Made by a program: the position numbers and the translations under genes | Shown: positions 16,464 to 24,986 of the stretch, piece by piece | How the letters are laid out: the number at the start of each line of letters is the position of its first letter | How positions within the stretch are numbered: position 1 is the stretch's first letter | From: Pseudochelatococcus sp050946405 | GTDB lineage: Bacteria; Pseudomonadota; Alphaproteobacteria; Rhizobiales; Beijerinckiaceae | DNA: 64,000 nt | Reading direction: 5' to 3' | NCBI RefSeq assembly: GCF_050946405.1 | Contig: NZ_JBMNUS010000006.1 | Coordinates: 124,001-188,000, forward strand | The notes under the pieces: model-generated | Told to the model about the DNA's origin: nothing | The model's database searches: none | Seen by the model: the letters and a program-made list of their open reading frames with translations, nothing else

Positions 16464-17309
16464 ATGAATTATCGCCATGCCTATCACGCCGGCAACTTTG
16501 CCGATTGCATGAAGCATGCGCTTTTCGCGCGCATCCTGAATTATCTGGCGCAGAAGGATGCGCCGTTCCGGGTCATCGACACGCATGCCGGCATCGGCCT
16601 TTACGATCTTGGCGGTGCGGAGGCCGGGAAGACGCTGGAATGGCAGGCGGGCATCGCCCGGCTGGCCACCCCGCTGGAAGGGGACGCCGAGGCGCTGCTG
16701 TCGCCCTACCGCACGGCGCTGGCGGATGTCGCGGCCCGTTTCGGCGCCGGCTTTTATCCCGGCTCGCCTCTGCTCGCGAGCCTGCTGATGCGGCGGCAGG
16801 ATCGCGCCATCTTCGTCGAGAAGCATCCGGCCGACGTGGGCGTGCTGACTGAAAATCTGGGCCATGACCGGCGCGCCAAGGTGCTCGAACTCGATGGCTG
16901 GACAGCGCTCAGGGCGATGATTCCGCCGGTCGAGCGGCGCGGCGTGGTGCTGATCGACCCTCCTTTCGAGGTGGAGGGCGAAATGGGACGCCTCGGTCGC
17001 GCGCTCGTCGAGGCGCATCGCAAGTGGGGCGGCGGCGTGTTCGTCGGCTGGTATCCGATCAAGGGGCCGCGCGAGCCCGAGGAACTGGCGGGCATGCTGC
17101 GCACTTCCGGCGTGCCGAAAATTCTGCGGCTCGAAATGCTGGTCGACCGGACGGACGACGCGACGCGCCTCAACGGCTCGGGCCTTGTCGTCATCAACCC
17201 GCCGTGGACGCTGGCGACGGAAGCCGAGGTCCTGCTGCCCGCATTGGCGCAACGGCTGGCGCGCGGTGATCGGGCGGGGTTTCGTTGCGAGTGGCTGGCG
17301 GGCGAGTAA
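16464..17309 (+). CDS. rlmJ: 23S rRNA (adenine(2030)-N(6))-methyltransferase RlmJ
   Basis: The 281-residue protein starts MNYRHAYHAGNFADCMKHA, which is close to invariant in RlmJ. It continues with the SAM-binding region VIDTHAGIGLYDLGG near residue 37 and the catalytic motif VLIDPPFE near 165 (the DPPY/F motif of N6-adenine methyltransferases). The family methylates A2030 of 23S rRNA. Length matches the family. A repeat family A element ends just upstream, so any promoter must overlap or lie within it. The next gene is convergent. Confidence 0.93.
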   Translation: MNYRHAYHAGNFADCMKHALFARILNYLAQKDAPFRVIDTHAGIGLYDLGGAEAGKTLEWQAGIARLATPLEGDAEALLSPYRTALADVAARFGAGFYPGSPLLASLLMRRQDRAIFVEKHPADVGVLTENLGHDRRAKVLELDGWTALRAMIPPVERRGVVLIDPPFEVEGEMGRLGRALVEAHRKWGGGVFVGWYPIKGPREPEELAGMLRTSGVPKILRLEMLVDRTDDATRLNGSGLVVINPPWTLATEAEVLLPALAQRLARGDRAGFRCEWLAGE

Positions 17310-17351
17310 TGCCGGGAGGCTGAAGCCGATACGCCGTGCCCGATATGAGAA

Positions 17352-17375
17352 ACCCGGCGGCTTGCGCCGCCGGGT
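17352..17375 (-). terminator. terminator of the outer membrane protein gene
   Basis: ACCCGGCGGC and GCCGCCGGGT form a 10-bp stem around a short loop. Read on the minus strand it is followed by TTTCTC, and it lies 40 bases beyond the outer membrane protein stop codon. Confidence 0.75.
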
Positions 17376-17414
17376 CAAAGACCTGACCGATGCCGGACCC
17401 TTGGGTCCGAGGGA

Positions 17415-18158
17415 TCAGAACGAGTCGAACTTGTAGTTCAGGCCGGCGCGGACGACGCCGAACTCGGTGTCCTTGCGGTTGTCGTAGAGCGGCTGGAACA
17501 GGTTGCGGTCCTGCTTGCCGAGGTTGACATACAGACCTTCCAGACGGGCCGTGATGTTGTTGGTGATGGCGTATTCGAAGCCGGCGCCCAGCGTCCAGCC
17601 CGTACGGGTGTCGGTGCTGTTCTGGTAGTAGATGCCGTTGTAGACGAAGCCGGCGCCGTCGCCGCCACCGCCGTAGGCGAAACCGCCCGTGCCGTAGATG
17701 AAGGCGCGATCGAAAGCCACACCGAGACGGGCGCGGACGGTGCCGAACCACTCGATGCCGCCGTTGGTGCCGCCGAAGTAGCCCGAGTTCGGGTTCCAGG
17801 CAAGAGCGTAGTTGCTGTTCTTGCCCTTCAGGTCGGCGTAGTTGATGTCGGCTTCAAGACCGGCGACGAACTGACCGAACTGGTAGTTGTAGCCGATCTG
17901 GCCACCACCCGTGAAACCGCCGTCGTCGTTGTTGCCGCCGCTGTAGTACTGCGTGCCGTTCCAGTACGAGTCGTCGTCGTTGCTGTTCCAGGCATAACCG
18001 GCGTTCACACCGACATAGAAGCCCGTCCAGGTGAAGATCGGGGCAACCACGACCGGAGCAACGGGCTCAACCCGCCGGCTCGGCAGGTCAGCAGCGAAAG
18101 CGGCGCCGGAAGCGACCAGGCTGGCGGCAGCAACGCCCGCGAGAAGAACCTTTTTCAT
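17415..18158 (-). CDS. outer membrane beta-barrel protein (Omp25/Omp31, RopB-like)
   Basis: This 247-residue protein has a signal peptide (KKVLLAGVAAASLVASGAAFA) and begins its mature form with ADLPSRR, typical of the rhizobial Omp25/Omp31 group. An eight-strand barrel is suggested by alternating strands rich in Gly, Asn and aromatic residues: FTWTGFYVGVNAGYAW, GGFTGGGQIGYNYQF, FVAGLEADINYADLKG, YGTGGFAYGGG, TLGAGFEYAITNNITARLE, with a C-terminal strand GLNYKFDSF ending in Phe. ATG at 18158 has GAGGAG 6 bases upstream. Codon use looks highly biased, as expected for an abundant protein. It stands alone with its own terminator. Confidence 0.92.
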   Translation of the reverse strand: MKKVLLAGVAAASLVASGAAFAADLPSRRVEPVAPVVVAPIFTWTGFYVGVNAGYAWNSNDDDSYWNGTQYYSGGNNDDGGFTGGGQIGYNYQFGQFVAGLEADINYADLKGKNSNYALAWNPNSGYFGGTNGGIEWFGTVRARLGVAFDRAFIYGTGGFAYGGGGDGAGFVYNGIYYQNSTDTRTGWTLGAGFEYAITNNITARLEGLYVNLGKQDRNLFQPLYDNRKDTEFGVVRAGLNYKFDSF

Positions 18159-18652
18159 CACTCACTCCTCAAAACTGTCATCTTCAAGCCGAATGGCCCG
18201 AAGCCATCCCTGAAGTTGCTAGACACATACCGCAACTCCGACCGGCCGTCTGTGCCTTTCGGGTCACAGAACAATCGCCAAAATTGGCAGGATTGTGTCG
18301 ATATCAGGGAAGCATCGACTTGACCGGGGCGGTCCGCCGTGCCACCTGCTCTGCGAATCTACACTTAACCCGTTGGTGCCGCAATATGTTTTGAACGGGA
18401 GTTCTTCCCGCGCGATCGTCACGGCCGGTGCCTCGGCGCACCTTTGCGCCCTGTCCCGGCAGGCCGGAGCGACCTCTCTGTCGAACGCTATAGATAACAG
18501 TCGATTAATGTATGTAACGGCTCGTTGCGCCCTGTTGCGCCGGAGGGGCGGTCCGCGGACGCGCGGACGCGCGGGCGTGGAACGGGGCGGCCTGCGGGCT
18601 TGCGATGGAGGGCGCATCGTGTCAAAGCGGAACGAGTGAGGTTCCGGTATCC
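18159..18652. other. gene-free region between omp and a glycosyltransferase gene
   Basis: About 490 bases lie between the divergent outer membrane protein and glycosyltransferase genes. I see no coding sequence with family features. The part next to the omp gene must hold its promoter, but I could not fix clear -35 and -10 boxes. Short open frames here have no recognisable domains. Confidence 0.5.
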
Positions 18653-19468
18653 ATGACGCAATCGCCGCTGCCATTGTCCATCTTCATCATCACCCGCAAC
18701 GAGGCGGATCGCATCGGCCGCACCATCGCGGCGGTGGCCGGCCTGAGCGACGACATCGTGGTGGTTGATTCGGGCTCCACCGACGGCACGCCCGAGATCG
18801 CGGCCCGGCTCGGCGCGCGCGTGATTCATAACGACTGGCCCGGCTACGGCCCGCAGAAGCGCTTCGCGGAGGACCAGTGCCGCCATGCCTGGCTGCTGAA
18901 CATCGACGCGGACGAACTGGTGCCGCCCGATCTTGCCGGTGCGATCCGGGCGCTGTTCGCCGGCGGGGAGCCCGACGCGGACGCCTACGAGATCCGAATC
19001 GCGGAGGTCTTTCCCGGCGAGCGCGCGCCCCATCCGCTCGCCTACACGCTCGCGCCGGTGCGGCTCTACCGGCGCGACAAGGGCCGCTATGCGTCCTCCA
19101 CCGTGCACGACCGGGTGCAACTCGTGCCGGGCGCGCGGGTGAAGCGCCTGAAGGGCGCCATCCATCATTTTTCCGTGCGCTCGCTCGGCGACCAGCTCGC
19201 CAAGCTCAACAGCTACACCGACGCACTGGCGCTCGATCTCGACAGCCGCGGCGCGAAGGTTTCCGTGCTGCGCCTGTTCGTCGAATTTCCGGCGTCCTTC
19301 ATCAAGGCCTATATCGGCCGCCGCCATATCGTGCGCGGCACCTACGGCTTCATGACCGCGATGAACTTCGCCTTTTTCCGCTACCTGCGCATCGCCAAGC
19401 ATCTGGAAAGGCGCAGGCTCGCCCGCCAGAACGACGAGAAGGCGCAAGCGGACGGAAACGACGGATGA
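18653..19468 (+). CDS. glycosyltransferase family 2 protein (LPS core type)
   Basis: The 271-residue protein begins LPLSIFIITRNEADRIGRTIAAV, the GT-A N-terminus of family 2. The nucleotide-binding block DDIVVVDSGSTDGTPEIA lies near residue 36, and the metal-binding DxD region as WLLNIDADEL near 80. The C-terminal region (RLFVEFPASFIKAYIGRRH) resembles the WaaE/KdtX group of beta-1,4-glucosyltransferases that act on lipopolysaccharide inner core. The frame opens upstream, but ATG at 18653 matches the family start. Its stop overlaps the next start codon in an ATGA arrangement. LPS as acceptor is inferred. Confidence 0.85.
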   Translation: MTQSPLPLSIFIITRNEADRIGRTIAAVAGLSDDIVVVDSGSTDGTPEIAARLGARVIHNDWPGYGPQKRFAEDQCRHAWLLNIDADELVPPDLAGAIRALFAGGEPDADAYEIRIAEVFPGERAPHPLAYTLAPVRLYRRDKGRYASSTVHDRVQLVPGARVKRLKGAIHHFSVRSLGDQLAKLNSYTDALALDLDSRGAKVSVLRLFVEFPASFIKAYIGRRHIVRGTYGFMTAMNFAFFRYLRIAKHLERRRLARQNDEKAQADGNDG

Positions 19469-20235
19469 CCGCCGGCGTCGCGCTCGTCACCGGCGGCGCC
19501 CGGCGCGTGGGGCGCGCGATCGTCCTGCGGCTCGCCGCCGCCGGCTACGCGGTCGCCATCCATCACCGCCATTCGGGCGCCGAGGCCGATGCGCTGGCGC
19601 ATGAGATCGCGGGCGCGGGCGGGCGGGCGGCGACGTTTCGCGCCGACCTTGCGGACGTCGCGGCCGCCGGCGGCCTCGTTCCCCGCGCGGCCGCAGCGTT
19701 CGGGCCGGTGACGCTGCTCGTCAACAGCGCCTCGATCTTCGAGCCGGACGATATCGCCACGCTCGATCCCGCCCTGTGGGATCATACCTTCGCCGTGAAC
19801 CTGCGCGCGCCGATGCTGCTTGCGCGCGACATGGCGGCGGGCCTCGCCGCTCCCGCGGCGTCGGGGACGGAAGGATCGATCGTCAATATCGTCGACCAGC
19901 GCGTGCTGCGGCCCAATCCGCAGTTCTTTTCCTACACGCTCGCCAAGAGCGCGCTGGCGGCGGCCACCCGCACCATGGCGCAGGCGCTGGCGCCGCGCAT
20001 CCGCGTGAACGGCGTCGCTCCCGGTCCCACGTTCCGCAGCGCCCGGCAGGCGGAAGCCGATTTCGCCCGCCAGCAGCAGGCGACGCCGCTCGGGCGCGGC
20101 TCGCCGCCCGCCGACATCGCCGACGCTGTGCTTTATCTCGCCGGGGCGGGAAGCGTCACCGGGCAGGTGCTGGCGGTGGACGGCGGCCAGCATCTGCTGT
20201 GGCGCACCGCCGATGTCGACGGCATCCGGGAATAG
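19465..20235 (+). CDS. SDR family oxidoreductase (pteridine reductase-like)
   Basis: The 256-residue short-chain dehydrogenase has the cofactor motif VTGGARRVGRAI at residue 8, NSASIFEP in place of the classical NAG motif, and the catalytic YTLAKSAL near 157. The Arg residues of TGGARR suggest NADPH use and resemble pteridine reductases of the FolM type. RIRVNGVAPGPTF and VTGQVLAVDGGQHL are family landmarks near the C-terminus. It is translationally coupled to the glycosyltransferase gene by a 4-base overlap. Substrate is unknown. Confidence 0.87.
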   Translation: MTAGVALVTGGARRVGRAIVLRLAAAGYAVAIHHRHSGAEADALAHEIAGAGGRAATFRADLADVAAAGGLVPRAAAAFGPVTLLVNSASIFEPDDIATLDPALWDHTFAVNLRAPMLLARDMAAGLAAPAASGTEGSIVNIVDQRVLRPNPQFFSYTLAKSALAAATRTMAQALAPRIRVNGVAPGPTFRSARQAEADFARQQQATPLGRGSPPADIADAVLYLAGAGSVTGQVLAVDGGQHLLWRTADVDGIRE

Positions 20236-20263
20236 CGCCTTCCGTTTGAACGGAACGCGCTCC

Positions 20264-20365
20264 AGAGCGTTTTCAAGCAAAGCGGATGCCGCTTTGCGTG
20301 AAGAAAATGCGTCAAGTCAATAAGATAGAGCATTTCGGCGTTTCAACGAAACGCCGAAATGCTCT
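20264..20365 (+). repeat. palindromic repeat family A, near-consensus copy
   Basis: This copy is nearly identical to those at 24012 and 46823. It contains a small hairpin (GCAAAGCGG with CCGCTTTGC), the spacer GAAGAAAATGCGTCAAGTCA, and a large perfect palindrome with arms GAGCATTTCGGCGTTTC and GAAACGCCGAAATGCTC. Confidence 0.9.
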
Positions 20366-20428
20366 AAATTCCATGTTTTACCGTAACTTGCGTTCAATTC
20401 GATGGATCGATCCGAACGCGGACCGCTC
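20366..20428 (-). repeat. partial copy of palindromic repeat family B
   Basis: The segment from TTTTACCGTAACTTGCGTTC to GAACGCGGACCGCTC is one half of family B as seen at 36668 and 46725. It follows the family A copy directly and ends exactly at the stop codon of the globin-coupled receptor gene. Confidence 0.75.
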
Positions 20429-21775
20429 TCAGGCCCTTTTCAGGATGGCGATGAAGGCATCGGCCTCGCGGGCGAGATTGCCGGCGTCGCCCGCCAGCCG
20501 TTCCGATACCGCGCCGACTTCCGCGCCCGATTGCGTCGCCCGGCCGGCGGCGGCGATCACCTGGTTCATGTTCGCGACGATGCGGGCGGTTTCGTCCGCC
20601 GCCTGCTGAACCGAGCGGGAGATATCCGCCGTCGCGGCGAGCTGCTCCTGCACCGCGGCGGCGACGGAGCCGGCGATGGCGCTGATCTCGCCGATGGTCC
20701 GGCCGACGCCGCTGATCGATCCGGCGGTTTCGGAAGCCGCCTCCTGGATCTCGGCGACGCGCGTGGCGATGTCGGTGGTCGCCTGTTCGGTTTGCGCGGC
20801 GAGGGATTTCACCTCGTTCGCCACCACCGCGAAGCCGCGCCCCGCGTCTCCCGCCCGCGCCGCCTCGATGGTGGCGTTGAGGGCGAGCAGCCGCGTCTGG
20901 GCGGCGACAGCCTGAATCAGCTCGACGACCTCGCCGATCCGCCGCGCCACCTGCGACAGTTCCTCCACGGCCACGTTGACGTCGGCGGCCTGGCCCACCG
21001 CCTCGCGCGCGACATCGGCGGAGCGCTCCACGAGACGGCTGATCTCGCCGCTCGTCGCGGCGAGTTCCTCCGTCGCCGCCGCGACGGTCTGCGTATTGGC
21101 GGAAGCGAGCTCCGCCGCCTGCGCCGATTCCCCGGCGTGCTTTTGCGTCAGCGCGACGGTCTCCGTCACCGCCTGCGCGCTCGCGTTGAGCATGGAGACG
21201 GACCGGGCGACGCTGTCGACCACGTTCCTGACCGAGAGATCGAAGCCGCTCGCGAGTTGCGCATCGTAGCTGTCGCGCGCGGCGTCGAGATAGGTGGAAA
21301 TGGCGATGTCCATGTCGAGCATCACGGCGCGACTCACCGCGCCGATCATCCGCCCCGCCTTCTCCCGCGCCGCCGCGGGGTTGAGGCGGCTGACGCAGGC
21401 GCGCGAAATCAGCGTGTTGAGATGATCGAGCAGAATCATGTAACCGCCGATGTAGCGGGACGGCTCCAGCCCGATGCGGTTGTGAACCAGGCCGATCTTC
21501 TGCACCGAAGCGACATAGTCCTCGTCGAAGCGGCCCGAGAACAGGCGCTGCCAGTGTTTCGCCTGCCCGCGGCGCGCGTGCTCGATGGTGCTTCGCGCCT
21601 CTTCCGGCGTGGCGCCGAACAGCAGGGCGATATCCGGCCGGGCCATGATATGGCCGTAGAAGGCGTCGAGAATGCCGGGAAGCGCATTCTCGATGGTCGG
21701 ATAAATCTCCCGAAGCGTCGCTGTGACCTCGGCATCGATTCCCAGGAAGGAGATGCGGTCCGATATATCGATCAT
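20429..21775 (-). CDS. globin-coupled methyl-accepting chemotaxis protein (protoglobin sensor)
   Basis: This 448-residue soluble receptor has an N-terminal sensor globin of about 150 residues (LPGILDAFYGHIMARPDIALLFG, AKHWQRLFSGRFDEDYVASV, RIGLEPSRYIGGYMILLDHL). The His in AKHWQRLF is the likely proximal haem ligand. The rest is a long methyl-accepting signalling coiled coil with the receptor tip RLLALNATIEAARAGDAGRGFAVVA near residue 295. There is no transmembrane segment, so it should sense oxygen or another gas in the cytoplasm, like HemAT. A paralogue lies 236 bases upstream in the same orientation. No che genes are in the window. Confidence 0.92.
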   Translation of the reverse strand: MIDISDRISFLGIDAEVTATLREIYPTIENALPGILDAFYGHIMARPDIALLFGATPEEARSTIEHARRGQAKHWQRLFSGRFDEDYVASVQKIGLVHNRIGLEPSRYIGGYMILLDHLNTLISRACVSRLNPAAAREKAGRMIGAVSRAVMLDMDIAISTYLDAARDSYDAQLASGFDLSVRNVVDSVARSVSMLNASAQAVTETVALTQKHAGESAQAAELASANTQTVAAATEELAATSGEISRLVERSADVAREAVGQAADVNVAVEELSQVARRIGEVVELIQAVAAQTRLLALNATIEAARAGDAGRGFAVVANEVKSLAAQTEQATTDIATRVAEIQEAASETAGSISGVGRTIGEISAIAGSVAAAVQEQLAATADISRSVQQAADETARIVANMNQVIAAAGRATQSGAEVGAVSERLAGDAGNLAREADAFIAILKRA

Positions 21776-22011
21776 GCCTGTCTCTTATTCTGCAATAAAC
21801 AGTTCAGCGAAAACTACCCTTCATAACGAAAATAATCCACCGATGCGGCAATGCGATAAATATAGTATAAAGTTAAGATTATTACTATTATTCAATAATT
21901 GTTGCTATATGTAGACAATATGTGCGGCACGGAAGCGCACCAAGACATATTTTCATTGCATTCTTGCAGGGTTGTCGGTTAGTATTTAAATGTTTCGCAT
22001 TCTGTGCATTT

Positions 22012-23376
22012 CTATGTTCCGGCATTTCCGCCGCTGACGGCGCTCATGAAGACGGTGGCCTCCTGCTCCAGACGGGCGGCCTCGCCGCGCAGGTCCGCGA
22101 CGTTTTGCGCGACTTCCCGGCCGGCCTTGCCGGCAAGGTCGGCCGCGTGCGTGAGGTCGACGACGCTGCGCGAAATGTGGCCGGTTTCCGCCGCGGCGCT
22201 CCGGATGGCGCGGGTGATGTCGTCGGCGGCGGCGATCTGCTCGTGCGCCGCCGCCGCGACGGCGGTGGCGATGGCGTCGATCTCGTCGATCGTGGCCCTG
22301 ATGGTCGCGATGGCGCCGACCGTATCGGCCGAGGCCTTCCTGATCTCGCCCATCCGCTCGGACACGTCCGTCGTCGCTTCCTCCGTCTGCTCCGCGAGCG
22401 AACCGACTTCGGTGGCGACGACGGCGAAGCCCCGTCCCGCCTGTCCGGCGCGCGCGGCCTCGATGGCGGCGTTGAGGGCCAGGAGCCGTGTCTGCGCGGC
22501 GACGGTCTGGATGAGCTTCACCACCTCTTCGACGCGCGCCGAAAGCGCCGCAAATCCGTCCACGACGTTGCCGGCCCGCGCGGCTTCCTGCGTCGCCCGG
22601 TGCGTGACGTCGGTGGAGCGGGCGATCTGGCGGCCGATTTCCCGGTTGGTCGCGGATAATTGCTCCGCTGCCGCGGCGACGGCATTGGCCGTGGCGGTGG
22701 CCGTTTCCGCGGATTGCAGCGAGCCGCTCGCCTGCGCGCGCGTCTCCTCGATGCTGCCGGCGACGGCCTCCGATCCCAGCGCCATGGCGTCGGTCGATGA
22801 CAGCACGTCCTTCGTCACCCGCCGGATCGTTTCCTCGAACTCGCCGGCGATGCGCCCGTCCAGCGAGTCCCGGATGCCGTCCAGATAGCTTGATATGGCG
22901 AGGTCCATGTCGAGCATGACCGCCCGGCTGACGGCGCTGATCAGGCGCGCGGCCGTCTCGGCGGCGCGCCGGGGATGAAGGCGGCTGACGTGCGACCTGT
23001 TGATGATGGCATTCAGTTGGTCGAGCAGAATGAAATATCCGCCGATGTACCAGGAAGGCTTGAGGCCGATGCGGCTGTGCACGGCGCCGATCCGGCGCGT
23101 CGAAGCCACGTAGTTTTCATCGAAGCCGCTGGTGAAAAGCTCGCGCCAGTGCGCGATCTGCGCCTGTTTCGCGCGTTGCAGTCCCGCCCGCTGCTGTTCC
23201 GGCGTCGCGCCGAACAGGGCGAGAATATCGGGCTTCGCGCCGACGCGGGCGTAGAAGGTGTCAAGAATGTCCGGGATATGAGGCTCGATCGTCGGAAACC
23301 ATTCCCCGAGAAGGGCGACCATCGTGTCGTCGATCTTCAGAAACGTCTTTTTCGAAGCGAGGGAATGTTGATCCAT
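22012..23376 (-). CDS. globin-coupled methyl-accepting chemotaxis protein, second paralogue
   Basis: The 454-residue protein has the same layout as its neighbour: sensor globin (IPDILDTFYARVGAKPDILALFG, IAHWRELFTSGFDENYVAST, RIGLKPSWYIGGYFILLDQL), a linker helix containing SAVSRAVMLDMDLAIS, then a signalling domain with tip RLLALNAAIEAARAGQAGRGFAVVA. The likely proximal His is in IAHWRELF. No membrane segment is present. The N-terminus MDQHSLASKKTFLKID differs from the first copy. The two are clearly homologous along their whole length but well diverged, so the duplication is not recent. ATG at 23376 is used. Confidence 0.92.
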   Translation of the reverse strand: MDQHSLASKKTFLKIDDTMVALLGEWFPTIEPHIPDILDTFYARVGAKPDILALFGATPEQQRAGLQRAKQAQIAHWRELFTSGFDENYVASTRRIGAVHSRIGLKPSWYIGGYFILLDQLNAIINRSHVSRLHPRRAAETAARLISAVSRAVMLDMDLAISSYLDGIRDSLDGRIAGEFEETIRRVTKDVLSSTDAMALGSEAVAGSIEETRAQASGSLQSAETATATANAVAAAAEQLSATNREIGRQIARSTDVTHRATQEAARAGNVVDGFAALSARVEEVVKLIQTVAAQTRLLALNAAIEAARAGQAGRGFAVVATEVGSLAEQTEEATTDVSERMGEIRKASADTVGAIATIRATIDEIDAIATAVAAAAHEQIAAADDITRAIRSAAAETGHISRSVVDLTHAADLAGKAGREVAQNVADLRGEAARLEQEATVFMSAVSGGNAGT

Positions 23377-23722
23377 GTTGCGAATGCTCGTCGTGTGAAA
23401 GGCCTGCGCCGACCGGGAACAGAAGACATCCCGGCGCTATTGAAAAAACATGAGAAAATTATATTATAGACTGATATTCGATATTCGAATATGGTCATTG
23501 ACGAGCATTGACGGACCGTTCTGTCGTTATGAATCCATGCGTCCAGTGTAACAGTAAATTTAATTACTGCTATCTTGAATTTCATGGATTGTGTCTGGAA
23601 AGGAAGTTCAAGTCTAGACGGTGCGTCAGGCGGCAAAAATGACTTACGTCAATCTTCCATATTGGCGCGTCGCCGGCATAAAGCGACGCTCTGAACTTCC
23701 CGTTCTGCAGCGGAGCGTGTCT

Positions 23723-23793
23723 AGAGCGTTTTCAAGCAAAGCGGATACCGCTTTGCGTGAAGAAAACGCGTCAAGTCAATAAGATAGAGCATC
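23723..23793 (+). repeat. truncated palindromic repeat family A
   Basis: The first part of family A is intact (AGAGCGTTTTCAAGCAAAG through AATAAGATAGAGCAT), but the closing palindrome is replaced by another element starting at GAGCATCGTGCAG. Confidence 0.8.
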
Positions 23794-23857
23794 GTGCAGA
23801 AAAGCGGATACCACTTTTCGTCGACAAAGATGCGTTAAATCAAAAAGTTAGAGCGTC
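23787..23857 (+). repeat. palindromic element related to common rhizobial intergenic repeats
   Basis: GAGCATCGTGCAGAAAAGCG, GATACCACTTTTCGTCGAC, AAAGATGCGTTAAATC and AAAAAGTTAGAGCGTCGG follow the plan of the palindromic elements that are abundant between genes in Hyphomicrobiales. It shares the GAGCAT junction with the family A fragment before it. Confidence 0.6.
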
Positions 23858-23944
23858 GGATTGATTTGAGCGCGGGCTGTTTCAAAGCATGTTCGGCTCG
23901 AATGAAAGCATGCGAACGGTGAAACTTCGCCCGGGATCACGGAA

Positions 23945-23985
23945 TGGGATCATGTCAACGTTTCCATGAAACGACGACATGATCC
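23945..23985. repeat. imperfect palindrome in gene-free region
   Basis: GGATCATGTCAACGTTTC and GAAACGACGACATGATCC are inverted copies that match at 16 of 18 positions, around a very short centre. It resembles the closing palindrome of family A in layout but not in sequence. Confidence 0.65.
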
Positions 23986-24011
23986 GGGCGCGGCCGAAGC
24001 GGCGAAAAGCT

Positions 24012-24114
24012 AAAGCGTTTTCACGCAAAGCAGATACCGCTTTGCGTGAAGAAAACGCGTCAAGTCAATAAGATAGAGCATTTCTGCGTTTCAACGAAAC
24101 GCCGAAATGCTCTA
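24012..24114 (+). repeat. palindromic repeat family A, overlapping the pgeF stop codon
   Basis: This near-consensus copy runs from AAAGCGTTTTCACGCAAAG to the closing GAAACGCCGAAATGCTCTA. Its last bases supply the TAG stop codon of pgeF, read on the other strand at 24112-24114. Confidence 0.85.
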
Positions 24115-24972
24115 TGCGCGGCTTTCCCCGTTGCCGGGCGTGATCGCGATGGCGGCGATCAGGCGGCCGTAGTCGTTTTCGTTGCGGTGCGTGGCGCGGC
24201 GATAGCTGTAGAAGCGCGTTTCGTCGGCGTAGGTGCACAGGCCGAGGTGTTCGAAAGCGCCGACGCCAGCCGCCGCTGCCCGCGCGCCGATAAAGCCCGG
24301 CAGATCGAAGCGCGCATGGTCGCCGCGTTCCGAGGGAGTGAAGAACCGTGCATTCGCGGAATCGGCGGTCACGAACCGCTCCACGAATTCCGGCCCTACT
24401 TCGTAGGCGTTCCGGCTGATCGTCGGCCCCAGCGCCACGCTGATGCGGCGGCGTTCGGCGCCGAGCTTTTCCATGCGCGCGACGGTCGCCTCCAGCACGC
24501 CGGCGAAGGCGCCTTTCCAGCCCGCGTGCGCCGCGCCGATCACGCCCGCCTGGCCGTCGGCGAAGAGCAGCGGCCCGCAATCCGCGGTGGCGATGCCGAG
24601 AATGACGCCGGGCCGGTCGCTCACCATCGCGTCGGCGCGCGGGCGCTCATCGGTGGGAAACGGCGTTTCCACGACGACGACATCGGCGGAATGCACCTGA
24701 TGCAGCGTCACGAGACGCTCCGGCGGCAGGTCGAAATGGCCGGCCATGCGCCGGCGGTTTTCATCGACGGCCGGGCGCGCGTCGGATGAGCCGAGCCCGC
24801 CGTTCAGGCCGGCGTAAAGCCCTTGCGAGGCGCCGCCGCGCCGGGTGAAAAAGGCATGCCGGATGCCGGAGAGCGCCGCGAGGGCAACCGCTTCCAGCGC
24901 TTCCGGCCCGTCGGCGGCGCGCGGCGCCGGCTGTGCTTCGTTTTCCGCCGTCATGATATCGCGTGCCGTCAT
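24112..24972 (-). CDS. pgeF: peptidoglycan editing factor PgeF (YfiH/DUF152 multicopper-type hydrolase)
   Basis: The 286-residue protein carries the zinc-binding signature of the family: LHQVHSADVV near residue 82, GIATADCGPLLFAD near 117 and GAAHAGWKGAFAGVLEATV near 138, then ALGPTISRNAYEVGPEF. Family members remove wrongly incorporated L-Ser from peptidoglycan precursors (UDP-MurNAc-L-Ser); older annotations call them polyphenol oxidases or laccases. ATG at 24972 is preceded by AAAGGAA; a second in-frame ATG lies 18 bases downstream. It ends the lgt-midA-pgeF run, with only 14 bases between midA and this start. Its stop codon lies inside a repeat. Confidence 0.9.
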   Translation of the reverse strand: MTARDIMTAENEAQPAPRAADGPEALEAVALAALSGIRHAFFTRRGGASQGLYAGLNGGLGSSDARPAVDENRRRMAGHFDLPPERLVTLHQVHSADVVVVETPFPTDERPRADAMVSDRPGVILGIATADCGPLLFADGQAGVIGAAHAGWKGAFAGVLEATVARMEKLGAERRRISVALGPTISRNAYEVGPEFVERFVTADSANARFFTPSERGDHARFDLPGFIGARAAAAGVGAFEHLGLCTYADETRFYSYRRATHRNENDYGRLIAAIAITPGNGESRA

Positions 24973-24986
24973 GGCGGTTCCTTTCG

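Larger units (their letters stand above)
23377..24011. other. repeat-rich and AT-rich gene-free region upstream of the globin sensor genes
   Basis: This is part of the longest gene-free stretch in the window, which continues to 24111. Its first 300 bases, upstream of the second globin receptor, are AT-rich and should contain the promoter of that gene. From 23723 onward it is a mosaic of palindromic elements: a truncated family A copy, a related element, and a long palindrome at 23945-23985. I see no protein-coding signal. Confidence 0.6.

Noticed and set aside
18264..18674. A 136-codon minus-strand frame upstream of the outer membrane protein gene
   Set aside because: The translation is Arg/Pro-rich with no domain and no ribosome-binding site; it is probably fortuitous.
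20264..24114. Repeats considered as a CRISPR array
   Set aside because: Copies are kilobases apart, palindromic and of ~100 bases, with no regular short spacers and no cas genes.
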